This document shows positions 27,301 to 36,103 of a DNA stretch of 43,860 nucleotides, in pieces. A program made the translations under genes and the position numbers. Where the stretch lies: the NCBI GenBank assembly GCA_947451525.1, contig CANFZM010000022.1, positions 1 to 43,860 of the forward strand. Direction: 5' to 3'. How positions within the stretch are numbered: the stretch's first letter is position 1; every line of letters starts with the position of its first letter. The notes beneath the pieces were generated by a model. The model did not search any database. It was not told where the DNA came from and saw nothing but the letters and a program-made list of their open reading frames with translations. This DNA is from Flavobacteriaceae bacterium (GTDB lineage Bacteria > Bacteroidota > Bacteroidia > Flavobacteriales > Flavobacteriaceae).

Positions 27301-27310
27301 AAACAAAAAT

Positions 27311-28063
27311 ATGAACAAAAATTTAATTCAATACATCTACGGTATAGCCGATAACGCACTAATTCTAGGGCAACGTCTAGGGCAACTTTGCGGTCATGGC
27401 CCAAGCCTAGAAACCGATATTGCACTTACCAATATTTCATTAGATTTATTTGGGCAAGTACGAAGTTATTACCAATATGTAGCCAAACTACAAGGTGGAG
27501 ATGCTTCCGAAGATACAGTTGCTTTCCTTCGTTTGGAAAGAGAATACAAAAACGTTTTATTGGTAGAACAACCCAATACCGATTTTGCTTATTCCATATC
27601 CAAACAATTTCTATTTGATATTTTCCATTTGGCATTATTAGAAGAATTGCAAAATAGCAAAGACGAAATGTTGGCAGCAATTGCCAAAAAAAGCATAAAA
27701 GAAGTTTTGTACCACACCCGATTTTCTTCCGATTGGATTAAAAGATTAGGCGATGGAACCGAAGAAAGTCACAACAGAATCCAAACCGCAATAAACGATT
27801 TGTGGATTTTCACCGACGAGTTATTTCACCAAACCGATGCCGATAAAGCTATGGTTGCAGAAGGAATCGGAGTTGACACCACACTTTTAAAAGTAAATTA
27901 TTACAAAAAAGTAAGCGAAATTTTAGAAGAAGCAACCTTACAAACACCAACAATTGAATTCTTCCAAAAAGGAGGAAAACAAGGAATTCATAGTGAACAC
28001 ATGGGTTTTATTCTAACCGAATTACAATTCATGCAACGAACTTATCCAAACATGACTTGGTAA
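27311..28063 (+). CDS. paaC: Phenylacetyl-CoA epoxidase structural subunit PaaC
   Basis: 250 aa from the ATG at 27311 (an upstream TTG at 27266 would translate the spacer repeat and is rejected). Ferritin-like partner of PaaA without a functional di-iron site. Family blocks: ADNALILGQRLGQLCGHGP, EDTVAFLRLEREYKN, and HTRFSSDWIKRLGDGTEESH near the dimer interface. Confidence 0.95.
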   Translation: MNKNLIQYIYGIADNALILGQRLGQLCGHGPSLETDIALTNISLDLFGQVRSYYQYVAKLQGGDASEDTVAFLRLEREYKNVLLVEQPNTDFAYSISKQFLFDIFHLALLEELQNSKDEMLAAIAKKSIKEVLYHTRFSSDWIKRLGDGTEESHNRIQTAINDLWIFTDELFHQTDADKAMVAEGIGVDTTLLKVNYYKKVSEILEEATLQTPTIEFFQKGGKQGIHSEHMGFILTELQFMQRTYPNMTW

Positions 28064-28069
28064 ACTAAA

Positions 28070-28110
28070 CATTCCCCTCCTCCGGAGGGGTGCCCGAAGG
28101 GCGGGGTGGC
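28070..28110. repeat. Double-hairpin GC-rich repeat, copy 2
   Basis: CCCCTCC-TCC-GGAGGGG-type stem then GCCC-GAA-GGGC; matches 27184-27225 almost base for base. Confidence 0.85.
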
Positions 28111-28147
28111 TTTTATTTTATAAATTCATTCCAAATTAATTAAACAA

Positions 28148-28648
28148 ATGACAGAACAACTACCACATATCGACCCAAAACTATTCGAAATTCTAGAAAC
28201 GGTTTCCGATCCAGAAATTCCAGTTTTGTCTATCATGGAAATGGGAGTAGTGCGTTCTGCAAAAATAATAAACGATATTGTTGAGGTTCAAATAACACCA
28301 ACCTACAGCGGTTGCCCAGCAATGGATGTTATTGGAGACGACATTAAAGCAGCATTTAAAAAAGAAGGCTACGAAGCCAAAGTTGAATTAATCCTTTCAC
28401 CCGCATGGACCACCGATTGGATTACAACAAAAGGCAGAACAGCACTGGAAAAATATGGAATTGCTTCCCCATTATCTGAATCAGCCGATAAAGAAGCACT
28501 TCTTGGAAATAAAAAATTAGTTAAATGTCCACAATGCGAGTCATTAAACACTAAATTAGTTAGTCAATTTGGATCTACAGCATGCAAAGCATTATTTAAA
28601 TGTGATGATTGTTTAGAACCATTTGATTATTTCAAATGTTTAAAATAA
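28148..28648 (+). CDS. paaD: Phenylacetate pathway protein PaaD (DUF59/MIP18 type)
   Basis: 166 aa. N-terminal DUF59 domain (SDPEIPVLSIMEMGVVRSAK, TYSGCPAMDVI) and a C-terminal zinc ribbon CPQC...CKALFKCDDC. Required for epoxidase activity, probably in iron-sulfur or di-iron maturation rather than catalysis. Present at the usual place after paaC. Confidence 0.93.
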   Translation: MTEQLPHIDPKLFEILETVSDPEIPVLSIMEMGVVRSAKIINDIVEVQITPTYSGCPAMDVIGDDIKAAFKKEGYEAKVELILSPAWTTDWITTKGRTALEKYGIASPLSESADKEALLGNKKLVKCPQCESLNTKLVSQFGSTACKALFKCDDCLEPFDYFKCLK

Positions 28649-28682
28649 CCTGCAAGGTTTCCAAAACCTTGTAGGTTTTAAT
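28649..28682 (+). terminator. Hairpin after paaD (partial terminator or repeat)
   Basis: CCTGCAAGGTTT (28649-28660) pairs with AAACCTTGTAGG (28664-28675), followed by TTTTAATTT. The stem starts right after the paaD stop. Within an operon it may attenuate or protect the 3' end. Confidence 0.6.
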
Positions 28683-28709
28683 TTAATAAAATTGGCAAGT
28701 TTGTATTAG

Positions 28710-28747
28710 TCTTTGCGACTCTGCGACTTTGTGAGAAATAAAATAAG
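28710..28747. repeat. 'CTTTGCGACT' spacer repeat before paaG
   Basis: CTTTGCGACTCTGCGACTTT then GTGAGAAATAAAATAA, ending just before the ATG. Similar words precede paaH (29584-29618) and alaS (213-241). Confidence 0.65.
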
Positions 28748-28749
28748 GT

Positions 28750-29562
28750 ATGAGCAATAATTCACACGAGCTTCAGCGAACTGGCGAAGCAATAGAACTA
28801 AAAATTGAAAACAATGTTGCGTGGATTTCACTCAACAGACCCGAAGTATTTAATAGTTTCAATCGTGAAATGGCATTGTTATTGCAAAAAATCTTAGACG
28901 ATTGTAATACAGATGCAAATGTTCGTGCCATTGTAATCACTGGAAACGGAAAAGCATTTTGTGCCGGACAAGATTTAAAAGAAGTCACAGACCCAGAACT
29001 AAATCCAGGTTTCAGAAAAATATTGGAGGAACATTACAATCCAATAATTAAAAAAATAAGAACCATTGAAAAACCTATTGTTGCAGCCGTTAATGGAGTA
29101 GCAGCAGGCGCAGGTGCTAACATTGCTCTGGCTTGTGATATTGTTGTAGCAACAGAGTACGCAAGTTTCATCCAAGCATTCAGCAAAATCGGATTAATAC
29201 CAGATAGCGCTGGTACCTTCTTTCTGCCAAGATTAATCGGATTCCAAAAAGCCACTGCTTTAATGATGCTTGGCGATAAAGTAACTGCCGAAGAAGCCAT
29301 TCAAATGGGAATGATATATAAAATATATCCTGCTTCTTTTTTTAATGAAGAAGTGATGACTTTAGCAACTACTTTAGCCAAAATGCCAACTAAAGCATTA
29401 GGTTTAACCAAAAGATTATTAAACCAATCTATGAACAATAATCTAGAACAACAAGTAGCATTAGAAAGCGACTTACAAATAGAGGCAAGTTCAACTAACG
29501 ATTACAAAGAAGGCGTAACCGCATTTGTTGAAAAAAGAAAACCAGAGTTTAAAGGGAATTAA
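28750..29562 (+). CDS. paaG: Enoyl-CoA hydratase/isomerase, probable PaaG ring isomerase
   Basis: 270 aa crotonase fold. PaaG converts the ring epoxide of phenylacetyl-CoA to an oxepin. Oxyanion-hole segments KAFCAGQDLKEV and NGVAAGAGANIALACD; the IPDSAGT stretch carries the Asp typical of PaaG where hydratases have Glu. That Asp and its place before paaH support PaaG over PaaF, but related hydratases cannot be ruled out. Confidence 0.85.
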   Translation: MSNNSHELQRTGEAIELKIENNVAWISLNRPEVFNSFNREMALLLQKILDDCNTDANVRAIVITGNGKAFCAGQDLKEVTDPELNPGFRKILEEHYNPIIKKIRTIEKPIVAAVNGVAAGAGANIALACDIVVATEYASFIQAFSKIGLIPDSAGTFFLPRLIGFQKATALMMLGDKVTAEEAIQMGMIYKIYPASFFNEEVMTLATTLAKMPTKALGLTKRLLNQSMNNNLEQQVALESDLQIEASSTNDYKEGVTAFVEKRKPEFKGN

Positions 29563-29583
29563 AATTTCAATCATTCAAACCTA

Positions 29584-29618
29584 GCTTTGCGCTTTGGCGT
29601 CTTTGCGAGATAAAATAA
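29584..29618. repeat. 'CTTTGCG' spacer repeat before paaH
   Basis: CTTTGCGCTTTGGCGTCTTT then GCGAGATAAAATAAAA, ending 4 bp before the ATG; near-twin of 28710-28747. Confidence 0.65.
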
Positions 29619-29622
29619 AAGT

Positions 29623-30783
29623 ATGAAAGTAGCTATAATAGGTTCCGGAACCATGGGAAGTGGCATTGCGCAAGTAGCCGCAACTGCTGGTTGTGCTGTA
29701 AAATTATTCGATTTAAATCAAGAAGCATTAGCCAAAAGTAAAAATGCGTTGGAAACTACTTTGACCAAATTAGTAGAAAAAGAAAAAATAGATTCCATCG
29801 AAAAATATCGAATCCAAAATAATATTTCTTATGTATACACTATAAACGATTTATCCGATTCGGATTTGGTTATTGAGGCAATTGTTGAAAATTTAGAAGT
29901 CAAGCGAAAACTTTTTTCTGAATTAGAAAATTACGTCTCGGAAAACACAATCCTCGCATCCAATACCTCTTCGTTATCCATTGCTTCCATTGCCGCCTCT
30001 TGCCAAAAACCAGAACGTGTCATGGGAATTCACTTTTTTAATCCAGCCCCATTAATGCAGTTGGTGGAAATAATTCCAGCAGTGCAAACAAGTGCAGAGG
30101 TTTTAGAAAAAACCATAAAAATTATTTCCGATTGGAAAAAAACGGTAGCCGTTGCCAAAGACACACCTGGATTTATTGTAAATCGTGTGGCACGACCTTT
30201 TTACAGCGAAAGTTTACGCATTTATGAAGAGGGTGTTACCGACTTTGCAACCATCGATTGGGCTTTAAAAACTCTAGGTGGTTTCCGCATGGGGCCATTT
30301 GAATTAATGGATTTCATAGGACACGATGTAAATTATGTGGTAACAGAAACCGTATTCACAGCATTCTATTTCGATCCAAAATTCAAACCCTCCTTCACCC
30401 AAAAAAGATTGGTAGAAGCAGGATTTTTAGGAAGAAAATCAGGAAGAGGGTTTTATTCCTATGATGTCATTGCGAGGAACGAAGCAAACCCAAAAGAAGA
30501 TTCAGCATTAGCCAAAACAATATTTGAAAGAGTAATCGTAATGCTCATCAACGAAGCAGCCGACACTTTCTTTTTAAACATCGCTTCCGCCAAAGACATT
30601 GATAACGCCATGACCAAAGGAGTAAATTATCCAAAAGGATTACTCGCTTGGGCAGACGAACTGGGAATCCAATGGTGCGTCAATAAAATAGACGAATTAT
30701 ACAACGAATACCACGAAGACAGATATAGATGTAGCCCAATTTTGCGTAAAATGAATAAAGAAAATAAATCTTTTTTCAATTAA
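29623..30783 (+). CDS. paaH: 3-hydroxyacyl-CoA dehydrogenase PaaH
   Basis: 386 aa. Oxidises 3-hydroxyadipyl-CoA to 3-oxoadipyl-CoA with NAD. Rossmann start VAIIGSGTMGSGIAQVAA; catalytic block MGIHFFNPAPLMQLVEII; DTPGFIVNRVARPFY; and a duplicated C-terminal domain with IASAKDIDNAMTKGVNYPKG. Between FYSYD and DSALAKT, where relatives have a short variable loop, residues ~282-288 (VIARNEA) are encoded by a copy of an interspersed repeat. Confidence 0.93.
   Translation: MKVAIIGSGTMGSGIAQVAATAGCAVKLFDLNQEALAKSKNALETTLTKLVEKEKIDSIEKYRIQNNISYVYTINDLSDSDLVIEAIVENLEVKRKLFSELENYVSENTILASNTSSLSIASIAASCQKPERVMGIHFFNPAPLMQLVEIIPAVQTSAEVLEKTIKIISDWKKTVAVAKDTPGFIVNRVARPFYSESLRIYEEGVTDFATIDWALKTLGGFRMGPFELMDFIGHDVNYVVTETVFTAFYFDPKFKPSFTQKRLVEAGFLGRKSGRGFYSYDVIARNEANPKEDSALAKTIFERVIVMLINEAADTFFLNIASAKDIDNAMTKGVNYPKGLLAWADELGIQWCVNKIDELYNEYHEDRYRCSPILRKMNKENKSFFN
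30466..30487 (+). repeat. 'GTCATTGCGAGG' repeat inside paaH
   Basis: 22 bp beginning GTCATTGCGAGGAACGAAGC, differing by one base from 32611-32632 in the paaJ-paaZ spacer. This word is known as a common interspersed repeat in Bacteroidota. Read in frame as VIARNEA. Confidence 0.85.
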
Positions 30784-30785
30784 AT

Positions 30786-30821
30786 TCTTAATGAAACTTA
30801 ATACCTTAATGGTTTAAAAAA
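30786..30821. repeat. 'CTTAATG...GGTTTAAA' repeat before paaI
   Basis: Same order of words as 24231-24270 and 25691-25730; it fills the whole gap and ends at the paaI ATG, so it must supply the translation initiation region. Confidence 0.8.
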
Positions 30822-31229
30822 ATGGAAGGAACGAAAATCCCTTATAAAATGCTCTCTCTTGACCCTTTCAGTCAATGGCTTGGCATAGAAATACTCGAAT
30901 GCGAGCTCGGAAATTGCAAAGTAGCCATGACCATCCGCAAAGAAATGCTTAATAGTATGGGCAAAGCACATGGAGGAATTACCTATTCGTTGGCCGACAC
31001 CGCATTTGGATTTTCGGCTAACACCAATGGTCGATTTGCCGTTTCCATCGAAACGTCCATCAATCATATTGAAGCATTAGAAGAAGGCGATTACATTGTG
31101 GCGCAAGCCAGTATTGAAAGTCTAAAAAACAAAGTTGGATTCTATATTATAGAAGTAAAAAAGGGCGATATGTTGGTAGCACTTTTCAAAGGAGTTGCCT
31201 ATAGAACCACTAAAGAATGGGAAGAATAG
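30822..31229 (+). CDS. paaI: Hydroxyphenylacetyl-CoA thioesterase PaaI
   Basis: 135-aa hot-dog thioesterase. It frees CoA from dead-end hydroxylated phenylacetyl-CoA products. MGKAHGGITYSLADTAFGFS contains the helix with the catalytic Asp, as in E. coli PaaI. Tetrameric, cytoplasmic in characterised cases. Confidence 0.93.
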   Translation: MEGTKIPYKMLSLDPFSQWLGIEILECELGNCKVAMTIRKEMLNSMGKAHGGITYSLADTAFGFSANTNGRFAVSIETSINHIEALEEGDYIVAQASIESLKNKVGFYIIEVKKGDMLVALFKGVAYRTTKEWEE

Positions 31230-31309
31230 AATAATTAATAGTTAACAATTGATAATTGATAATGAAGGACAACAAATTGTCAATTATCAATTATCCATTA
31301 TCAATTAAA
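31226..31309. repeat. Heptamer array with inverted arms before paaJ
   Basis: Twelve units in unbroken 7-bp phase, e.g. AATTGAT, AATTGAT, AATGAAG, GACAACA, AATTGTC, AATTATC, AATTATC, CATTATC. Left ATTGAT and right ATCAAT words are complementary. Ends 3 bp before the paaJ ATG. Confidence 0.85.
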
Positions 31310-31312
31310 AAA

Positions 31313-32515
31313 ATGGAAGCATACATTATAGACGGAGTTCGAACTCCAATAGGAAGTTATCAAGGTACATTGTCAGCCGTTCGTGCTGATGATTTAGGAG
31401 CATTGGTAATCAAAACCGTAGTAGAAAATAATCCAAGCATTCCCAAAGATGCTTATGATGACGTAATTCTAGGATGCGCCAATCAAGCTGGGGAAGATAA
31501 TCGTAATGTCGCAAGAATGTCGTTGCTTCTTGCAGGATTGCCTTATACGGTGCCTGGAGAAACTGTAAACCGCTTGTGTAGCTCGGGATTGTCGGCAATA
31601 ATTCACGCTAGTCGTGCTATAAAAGCAGGCGACGGACATGTTTTTATTGCAGGTGGAGTAGAAAATATGACCCGTGGTCCATTAGTGGTTTCCAAACCAT
31701 CAACGGCTTATGGAACCGATAGCAAAATGTACGATTCTAGTTTTGGATGGCGTTTCACCAACCCCAAAATGCACGCCATGTTTGGCACCGATGCCATGGG
31801 AGAAACCGCTGAAAATTTAGTAGAAAAATACAACATTACACGCGAAGACCAGGATGCGTTTGCCTTGCACAGCCAACAAAAAGCTACTGCAGCACAAGCC
31901 TCGGGAAGATTAGCCAAAGAAATAGTCACGGTGGAAATTCCACAACGAAAAGGGGATGCGCTTCAGTTTAGTAAAGACGAATTTGTAAAATCAAATTCTT
32001 CACTAGAAGGTTTATCCAAATTACGACCTGCCTTCAAAAAAGACGGAAGCGTAACGGCAGGAAATTCTTCTGGATTAAATGATGGTGCAGCCGCAACAAT
32101 TATTGCATCTGCAGAAGCAGTGCAAAAATATAACTTGAAACCCTTGGCTCGAATAGTAAGTTCGGCAGTAGTTGGTGTAGAGCCAAGAATCATGGGAATA
32201 GGACCAGTGGATGCCACCAAAAAAGCATTAGCAAAAGCAGGTTTAACCTTAGACCAAATAGATATTATCGAATTAAACGAAGCCTTTGCAGCACAAAGCA
32301 TTGCTTGCATTCGCGAATTAGGATTGAAAGATAATGACCCAAGAATCAACCCTAACGGGGGAGCCATTGCAATAGGTCACCCACTAGGAGTTACCGGAGC
32401 AAGGATACTATATTCCGCAGCATTAGAATTACAACTAACTGGAAAACGATATGCATTAATCACGATGTGTATTGGAGTTGGTCAAGGTTACGCAGCAATT
32501 ATTGAAAGAGTTTAA
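31313..32515 (+). CDS. paaJ: 3-oxoadipyl-CoA/3-oxo-5,6-dehydrosuberyl-CoA thiolase PaaJ
   Basis: 400 aa from the ATG at 31313 (MEAYIIDGVRTPIG); the upstream start would translate the heptamer array. Acts twice in the pathway, releasing acetyl-CoA. Nucleophile Cys89 in NRLCSSGLSAI, GGVENMTRGP, NPNGGAIAIGHPLGVTGARI with the catalytic His, and C-terminal Cys in MCIGVGQG. Could also be called PcaF; context favours PaaJ. Confidence 0.94.
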   Translation: MEAYIIDGVRTPIGSYQGTLSAVRADDLGALVIKTVVENNPSIPKDAYDDVILGCANQAGEDNRNVARMSLLLAGLPYTVPGETVNRLCSSGLSAIIHASRAIKAGDGHVFIAGGVENMTRGPLVVSKPSTAYGTDSKMYDSSFGWRFTNPKMHAMFGTDAMGETAENLVEKYNITREDQDAFALHSQQKATAAQASGRLAKEIVTVEIPQRKGDALQFSKDEFVKSNSSLEGLSKLRPAFKKDGSVTAGNSSGLNDGAAATIIASAEAVQKYNLKPLARIVSSAVVGVEPRIMGIGPVDATKKALAKAGLTLDQIDIIELNEAFAAQSIACIRELGLKDNDPRINPNGGAIAIGHPLGVTGARILYSAALELQLTGKRYALITMCIGVGQGYAAIIERV

Positions 32516-32568
32516 CTCTTAATCGGTTTTTAAAATCTGTTAGATTTATATAGTTAACAAATACAAAA

Positions 32569-32703
32569 ATGAAAACCTATCTAGCCCTGATGCAAGGGAA
32601 AAGCCTCGCAGTCATTGCGAGGCACGAAGCAATCTTGGCGAGCTTTGGAAAGGCAGCAGGAAAAGGCATTACAAATAAAGACCAAGCCATTCGCTCATTA
32701 TAA
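32569..32703 (+). CDS. Possible 44-aa small protein or repeat-derived frame
   Basis: ATG start, MKTYLALMQGK... to TAA, between paaJ and paaZ on the same strand. Half of it reads through the GTCATTGCGAGG repeat (32611-32632), giving VIARHEA, the same frame as the insertion in paaH. No family recognised; no promoter seen. More likely chance or remnant than a real gene. Confidence 0.25.
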   Translation: MKTYLALMQGKSLAVIARHEAILASFGKAAGKGITNKDQAIRSL

Positions 32704-32741
32704 CCAGAAAAAATCTGCGATAATCTGCGAAATCTGTGGGA
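32611..32741. repeat. Repeats in the paaJ-paaZ spacer
   Basis: GTCATTGCGAGGCACGAAGC plus AA at 32611-32632 (twin inside paaH), and AATCTGCGATAATCTGCGAA at 32712-32731 with a third AATCTGTGG, a direct repeat unlike the other families. The whole 253-bp gap has no other feature. Confidence 0.75.
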
Positions 32742-32768
32742 ATAAAATACTGAAAAAATTCAGACAAC

Positions 32769-35264
32769 ATGAACAAAACACAACATTACGTACTCGGAAA
32801 ATGGACTTCGGCAACTGGCGAAGGAAAAGCGTCTTATGATGCGGTAACAGGCGAATTCATTGCGGAAACTTCGGTGGAAGGATTGGATATTCCTGCTATT
32901 TTGCATTACGGAAGAACCAAAGGTGGCGAAAAAATTCGCAAAATGACCTTCCAAGAAAGAGGTAATATGCTTAAAAGTTTGGCGATGTATTTGACCAAGC
33001 GCAAAGAAGCATTCTACGAAATTAGTTACAGAACTGGTGCCACTCGTGTCGATTCTTGGATAGACATAGAGGGAGGATTCGGGAATTTATACGCCAATGC
33101 GTCGTTGCGAAAACTGTTTCCAAACCAACCCTACCACGTAGAAGGCGACCCAATTGACTTGTCTAAAGGCGGTCGTTTTATGGCGCACCATATTTTGGTT
33201 CCTAAAAAAGGCGTTGCGATACATATTAATGCGTTCAATTTTCCAATTTGGGGAATGCTTGAAAAATGTGCCGTAAACTGGATGGCCGGAATGCCTGCGG
33301 TAGTTTTGCCAGCACCTACAACGGCTTATTTGGCCGAAGCAGTGGTTAGAGAAATTATTGCATCCAATATTTTGCCGGAAGGCGCTTTACAATTAATCTG
33401 TGGTACCGCTAAAAATATATTTGACACGGTGGAAAGCCAAGATGTAATTACGTTTACAGGTTCGGCTACCACTGGAAGATTGTTGAAATCACATCCAAGA
33501 ATCATTCAAGAATCGGTGCCGTTTACTATGGAAGCCGACTCTTTAAACGCCTCTATTTTAGGGGAAGATGCCGTTCCTGGAACTCCCGAATTTGACTTGT
33601 TTATCAACCAAGCACGAAGTGAAATCACCGTGAAATGCGGTCAGAAATGTACTGCCATTCGCAGAATGATTGTGCCAGAAAAATTAATAGATGAAGTGCA
33701 AACCGCACTTAGTAAAGCATTGGATAAAGTTGCTATTGGCGACCCAAGATTGAAAGAAGTTCGAATGGGTGCTTTGGTAAACAAAGACCAAGTAACCGTT
33801 CTAAAAAGCAGGGTTGCCGAATTGTCTAAAACGGCCAAAATTGTTTATGGCGATTTAGAAAAAGTGAACTTAATTGGTGCCGATGCAAAAGGCGCTTTTG
33901 TGAGTCCAGTTTTACTTCGGGAAGATCATCCTTTTACAAATTTAGCGGTGCATGAAACCGAAGCATTTGGACCCGTTTCTACCCTAATGCCTTATAAAAA
34001 TTTAGACGAAGCAATCGAATTAGCCCAAATGGGTAAAGGTTCGTTAGTTTCTTCTATAGTTACAAATTCTGATGAAATTGCTAAGGAATATGTTGTAAAT
34101 GCTGCTTCCCATCACGGGAGAATTTTAGTGTTAAACCGAGAAAATGCCAAAGAAAGCACCGGTCACGGTTCGCCATTGCCATTGTTAGTTCATGGTGGTC
34201 CAGGTCGCGCTGGAGGTGGAGAAGAAATGGGCGGTGTTCGAGGTATCAAGCATTACATGCAACGTTGCGCCATTCAAGGTTCGCCAACCACATTAACCGA
34301 AATCACGGGCATTTACCAACCGAATTCCAAATATAAAGAGATTAGCCAGCATCCGTTTCAATACCATTGGGAAGACATCCAACCCGGAATGTCGTTGCGC
34401 ACCCACAATAGAACGGTTACCGATACCGATATTATCAATTTTGCCAACATCACTTGGGATCATTTTTATGCCCATACTGATATTACTTCGTTAGATGGAA
34501 GCATCTTTAAGAAAAGAACGGCTCACGGTTACTTCATTTTGGCCGCTGCAGCAGGTTTGTTCGTGTATCCAAATAAAGGACCCGTTGCCGCCAATTATGG
34601 TTTGGAAGAGTGCCGTTTCTTGCGTCCAATTTACCATAACGACACGGTTTATGTGCGTTTGACCTGCAAGCAAAAAGTAGATAGAGATGTGGCTTCCGCC
34701 GAGCATCCAAGCGGCATTGTAAAATGGTTTGTTGAGGTTTTTGATACTGAAGACGAATTGGTTGCCGTGGCTACAATTTTGACAATGGTGCAAAAAAAGC
34801 AAGAAGTTTTTGTAGAAATGACCGAAGCAAAAATTGAAGAATGTTTGCAAAAATTGACTGAAAATTCCAAACCAAAATGGGGAATTTTGACTCCGCAACA
34901 TTTGTTAGAACATTTGGAACAAGGATACAGAATAATGTCAGGAGAAATTCAAGATTTCGAAATTGCAACTCCCGAAAAGATTTTGGACAAAGTGCACAAT
35001 TCGTTATATAATTACGATAAATTCCCAATGGGAACCAATTTTCCAACCATGAAAAAAGGAGAGTTAGAAGATTTAATTCATCCCGATTTTGAAACAGCAA
35101 AAACTAAATTTCTCGAAGCCAGAGAACAATATAAAACCTTTTTCAAAGAAAATCCAGAAGCCATTTTAAAAAATATGGTTTTCGGAGAAATGAATAAATA
35201 TGCATCGTATTTACTAGAACGAAAACATTTGAATCATCATTTTGAACAATTTGAAATTTTATAA
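32769..35264 (+). CDS. paaZ: Ring-opening enzyme PaaZ with extra C-terminal DUF1569/DinB-like domain
   Basis: 831 aa. Residues 1-~520: aldehyde dehydrogenase with VKCGQKCTAIRR (Cys294); ~530-680: MaoC-type hydratase with WDHFYAHTD. Together they hydrolyse the oxepin-CoA ring and oxidise the resulting aldehyde. E. coli PaaZ is 681 aa; here about 148 residues (684-831) are added. This part begins with Met (MTEAKIEE), has PQHLLEHLEQG and ends KHLNHHFEQF, the His pattern of DUF1569 in the DinB superfamily. Such a tail may be usual in this phylum; I cannot check. Confidence 0.93.
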   Translation: MNKTQHYVLGKWTSATGEGKASYDAVTGEFIAETSVEGLDIPAILHYGRTKGGEKIRKMTFQERGNMLKSLAMYLTKRKEAFYEISYRTGATRVDSWIDIEGGFGNLYANASLRKLFPNQPYHVEGDPIDLSKGGRFMAHHILVPKKGVAIHINAFNFPIWGMLEKCAVNWMAGMPAVVLPAPTTAYLAEAVVREIIASNILPEGALQLICGTAKNIFDTVESQDVITFTGSATTGRLLKSHPRIIQESVPFTMEADSLNASILGEDAVPGTPEFDLFINQARSEITVKCGQKCTAIRRMIVPEKLIDEVQTALSKALDKVAIGDPRLKEVRMGALVNKDQVTVLKSRVAELSKTAKIVYGDLEKVNLIGADAKGAFVSPVLLREDHPFTNLAVHETEAFGPVSTLMPYKNLDEAIELAQMGKGSLVSSIVTNSDEIAKEYVVNAASHHGRILVLNRENAKESTGHGSPLPLLVHGGPGRAGGGEEMGGVRGIKHYMQRCAIQGSPTTLTEITGIYQPNSKYKEISQHPFQYHWEDIQPGMSLRTHNRTVTDTDIINFANITWDHFYAHTDITSLDGSIFKKRTAHGYFILAAAAGLFVYPNKGPVAANYGLEECRFLRPIYHNDTVYVRLTCKQKVDRDVASAEHPSGIVKWFVEVFDTEDELVAVATILTMVQKKQEVFVEMTEAKIEECLQKLTENSKPKWGILTPQHLLEHLEQGYRIMSGEIQDFEIATPEKILDKVHNSLYNYDKFPMGTNFPTMKKGELEDLIHPDFETAKTKFLEAREQYKTFFKENPEAILKNMVFGEMNKYASYLLERKHLNHHFEQFEIL

Positions 35265-35267
35265 AGC

Positions 35268-35293
35268 TCCGTTAGGAGCAACCTATTTGTAAC
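35268..35293. repeat. Small hairpin repeat before the second crotonase gene
   Basis: GCTCC-GTTA-GGAGC then AACCTATTTGTAAC up to the ATG. TATTTG also resembles a -7 box. Confidence 0.5.
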
Positions 35294-36046
35294 ATGAGCG
35301 CCTACGTAAAACAAAACATAGATAACAACATCGCCACCATCGAGTTTTTTCATCCCGAACAAAACTCTTTGCCAGGTATCATTTTGGCACAATTAGCCAA
35401 TACAATTACCGAAGTTGGAAACAATCCTGAAGTAAAAGTCATCGTCCTAAAAAGCGGTGGCGATAGAACATTTTGCGCAGGAGCCAGTTTTCAAGAATTA
35501 ATAGCAATTAACGATGCCGAAACAGGAAAAGTATTTTTCTCTGGATTTGCAAACGTAATCAACGCCATGCGAAAATGTCCGAAATTCATTATCGGAAGAA
35601 TTCAAGGCAAAACCGTTGGTGGCGGAGTAGGAATTGCTGCAGCAACCGATTATTGTATGGCAACTAAATTTGCAGCCATAAAATTAAGTGAATTAAACGT
35701 CGGAATCGGTCCTTTTGTAGTTTCACCCGCCATCGAAAGAAAAATGGGAGTTTCAGCCATGTCCCAAATTGCTATTGATGCCAACACTTTTTACGAAGCA
35801 AATTGGGCAAAAGATAGAGGCTTGTTTGCTAATGTATTTGAAAGTATCGAGGAATTGGACGAAGCGGTTCAAAAATTTGCGGAACATTTGTGTACTTATA
35901 ATCCAGAAGCCATGCTCGAAATGAAAAAAGTATTTTGGAGAGGCACCGAAGATTGGGATAATTTATTAGCCGAAAGAGCCGCCATTAGTGGAAGATTAGT
36001 GCTGTCTGATTTTACAAAAGAAACGTTGAAAAAATTTAAAGTTTAA
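35294..36046 (+). CDS. paaF: Enoyl-CoA hydratase/isomerase family protein, probable PaaF
   Basis: 250 aa crotonase fold. FCAGASFQELIA and GRIQGKTVGGGVGIAAATDY form the oxyanion hole; KLSELNVGIGPF carries one catalytic Glu, but the second hydratase Glu is not evident. PaaF hydrates 2,3-dehydroadipyl-CoA. The pathway needs one hydratase and this is the only candidate beside PaaG, so the name rests on context. Confidence 0.75.
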   Translation: MSAYVKQNIDNNIATIEFFHPEQNSLPGIILAQLANTITEVGNNPEVKVIVLKSGGDRTFCAGASFQELIAINDAETGKVFFSGFANVINAMRKCPKFIIGRIQGKTVGGGVGIAAATDYCMATKFAAIKLSELNVGIGPFVVSPAIERKMGVSAMSQIAIDANTFYEANWAKDRGLFANVFESIEELDEAVQKFAEHLCTYNPEAMLEMKKVFWRGTEDWDNLLAERAAISGRLVLSDFTKETLKKFKV

Positions 36047-36047
36047 A

Positions 36048-36103
36048 AAAGTTGTAAGTTCTAGGTTTTAAAACCTACAACCTACAACCTACAACCTAAA
36101 AAA
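36048..36103. repeat. Heptamer array with inverted arms before paaY
   Basis: Eight units in unbroken phase: AAAGTTG, TAAGTTC, TAGGTTT, TAAAACC, TACAACC three times, TAAAAAA, ending exactly at the ATG. Confidence 0.85.

Noticed and set aside
27266..27310. Upstream extension of paaC
   Set aside because: It would translate an interspersed repeat from a TTG; the ATG at 27311 begins the conserved PaaC sequence.
31256..31312. 19-residue extension of PaaJ
   Set aside because: It would encode the heptamer array; thiolases start at the MEAYIIDGVRTP block.
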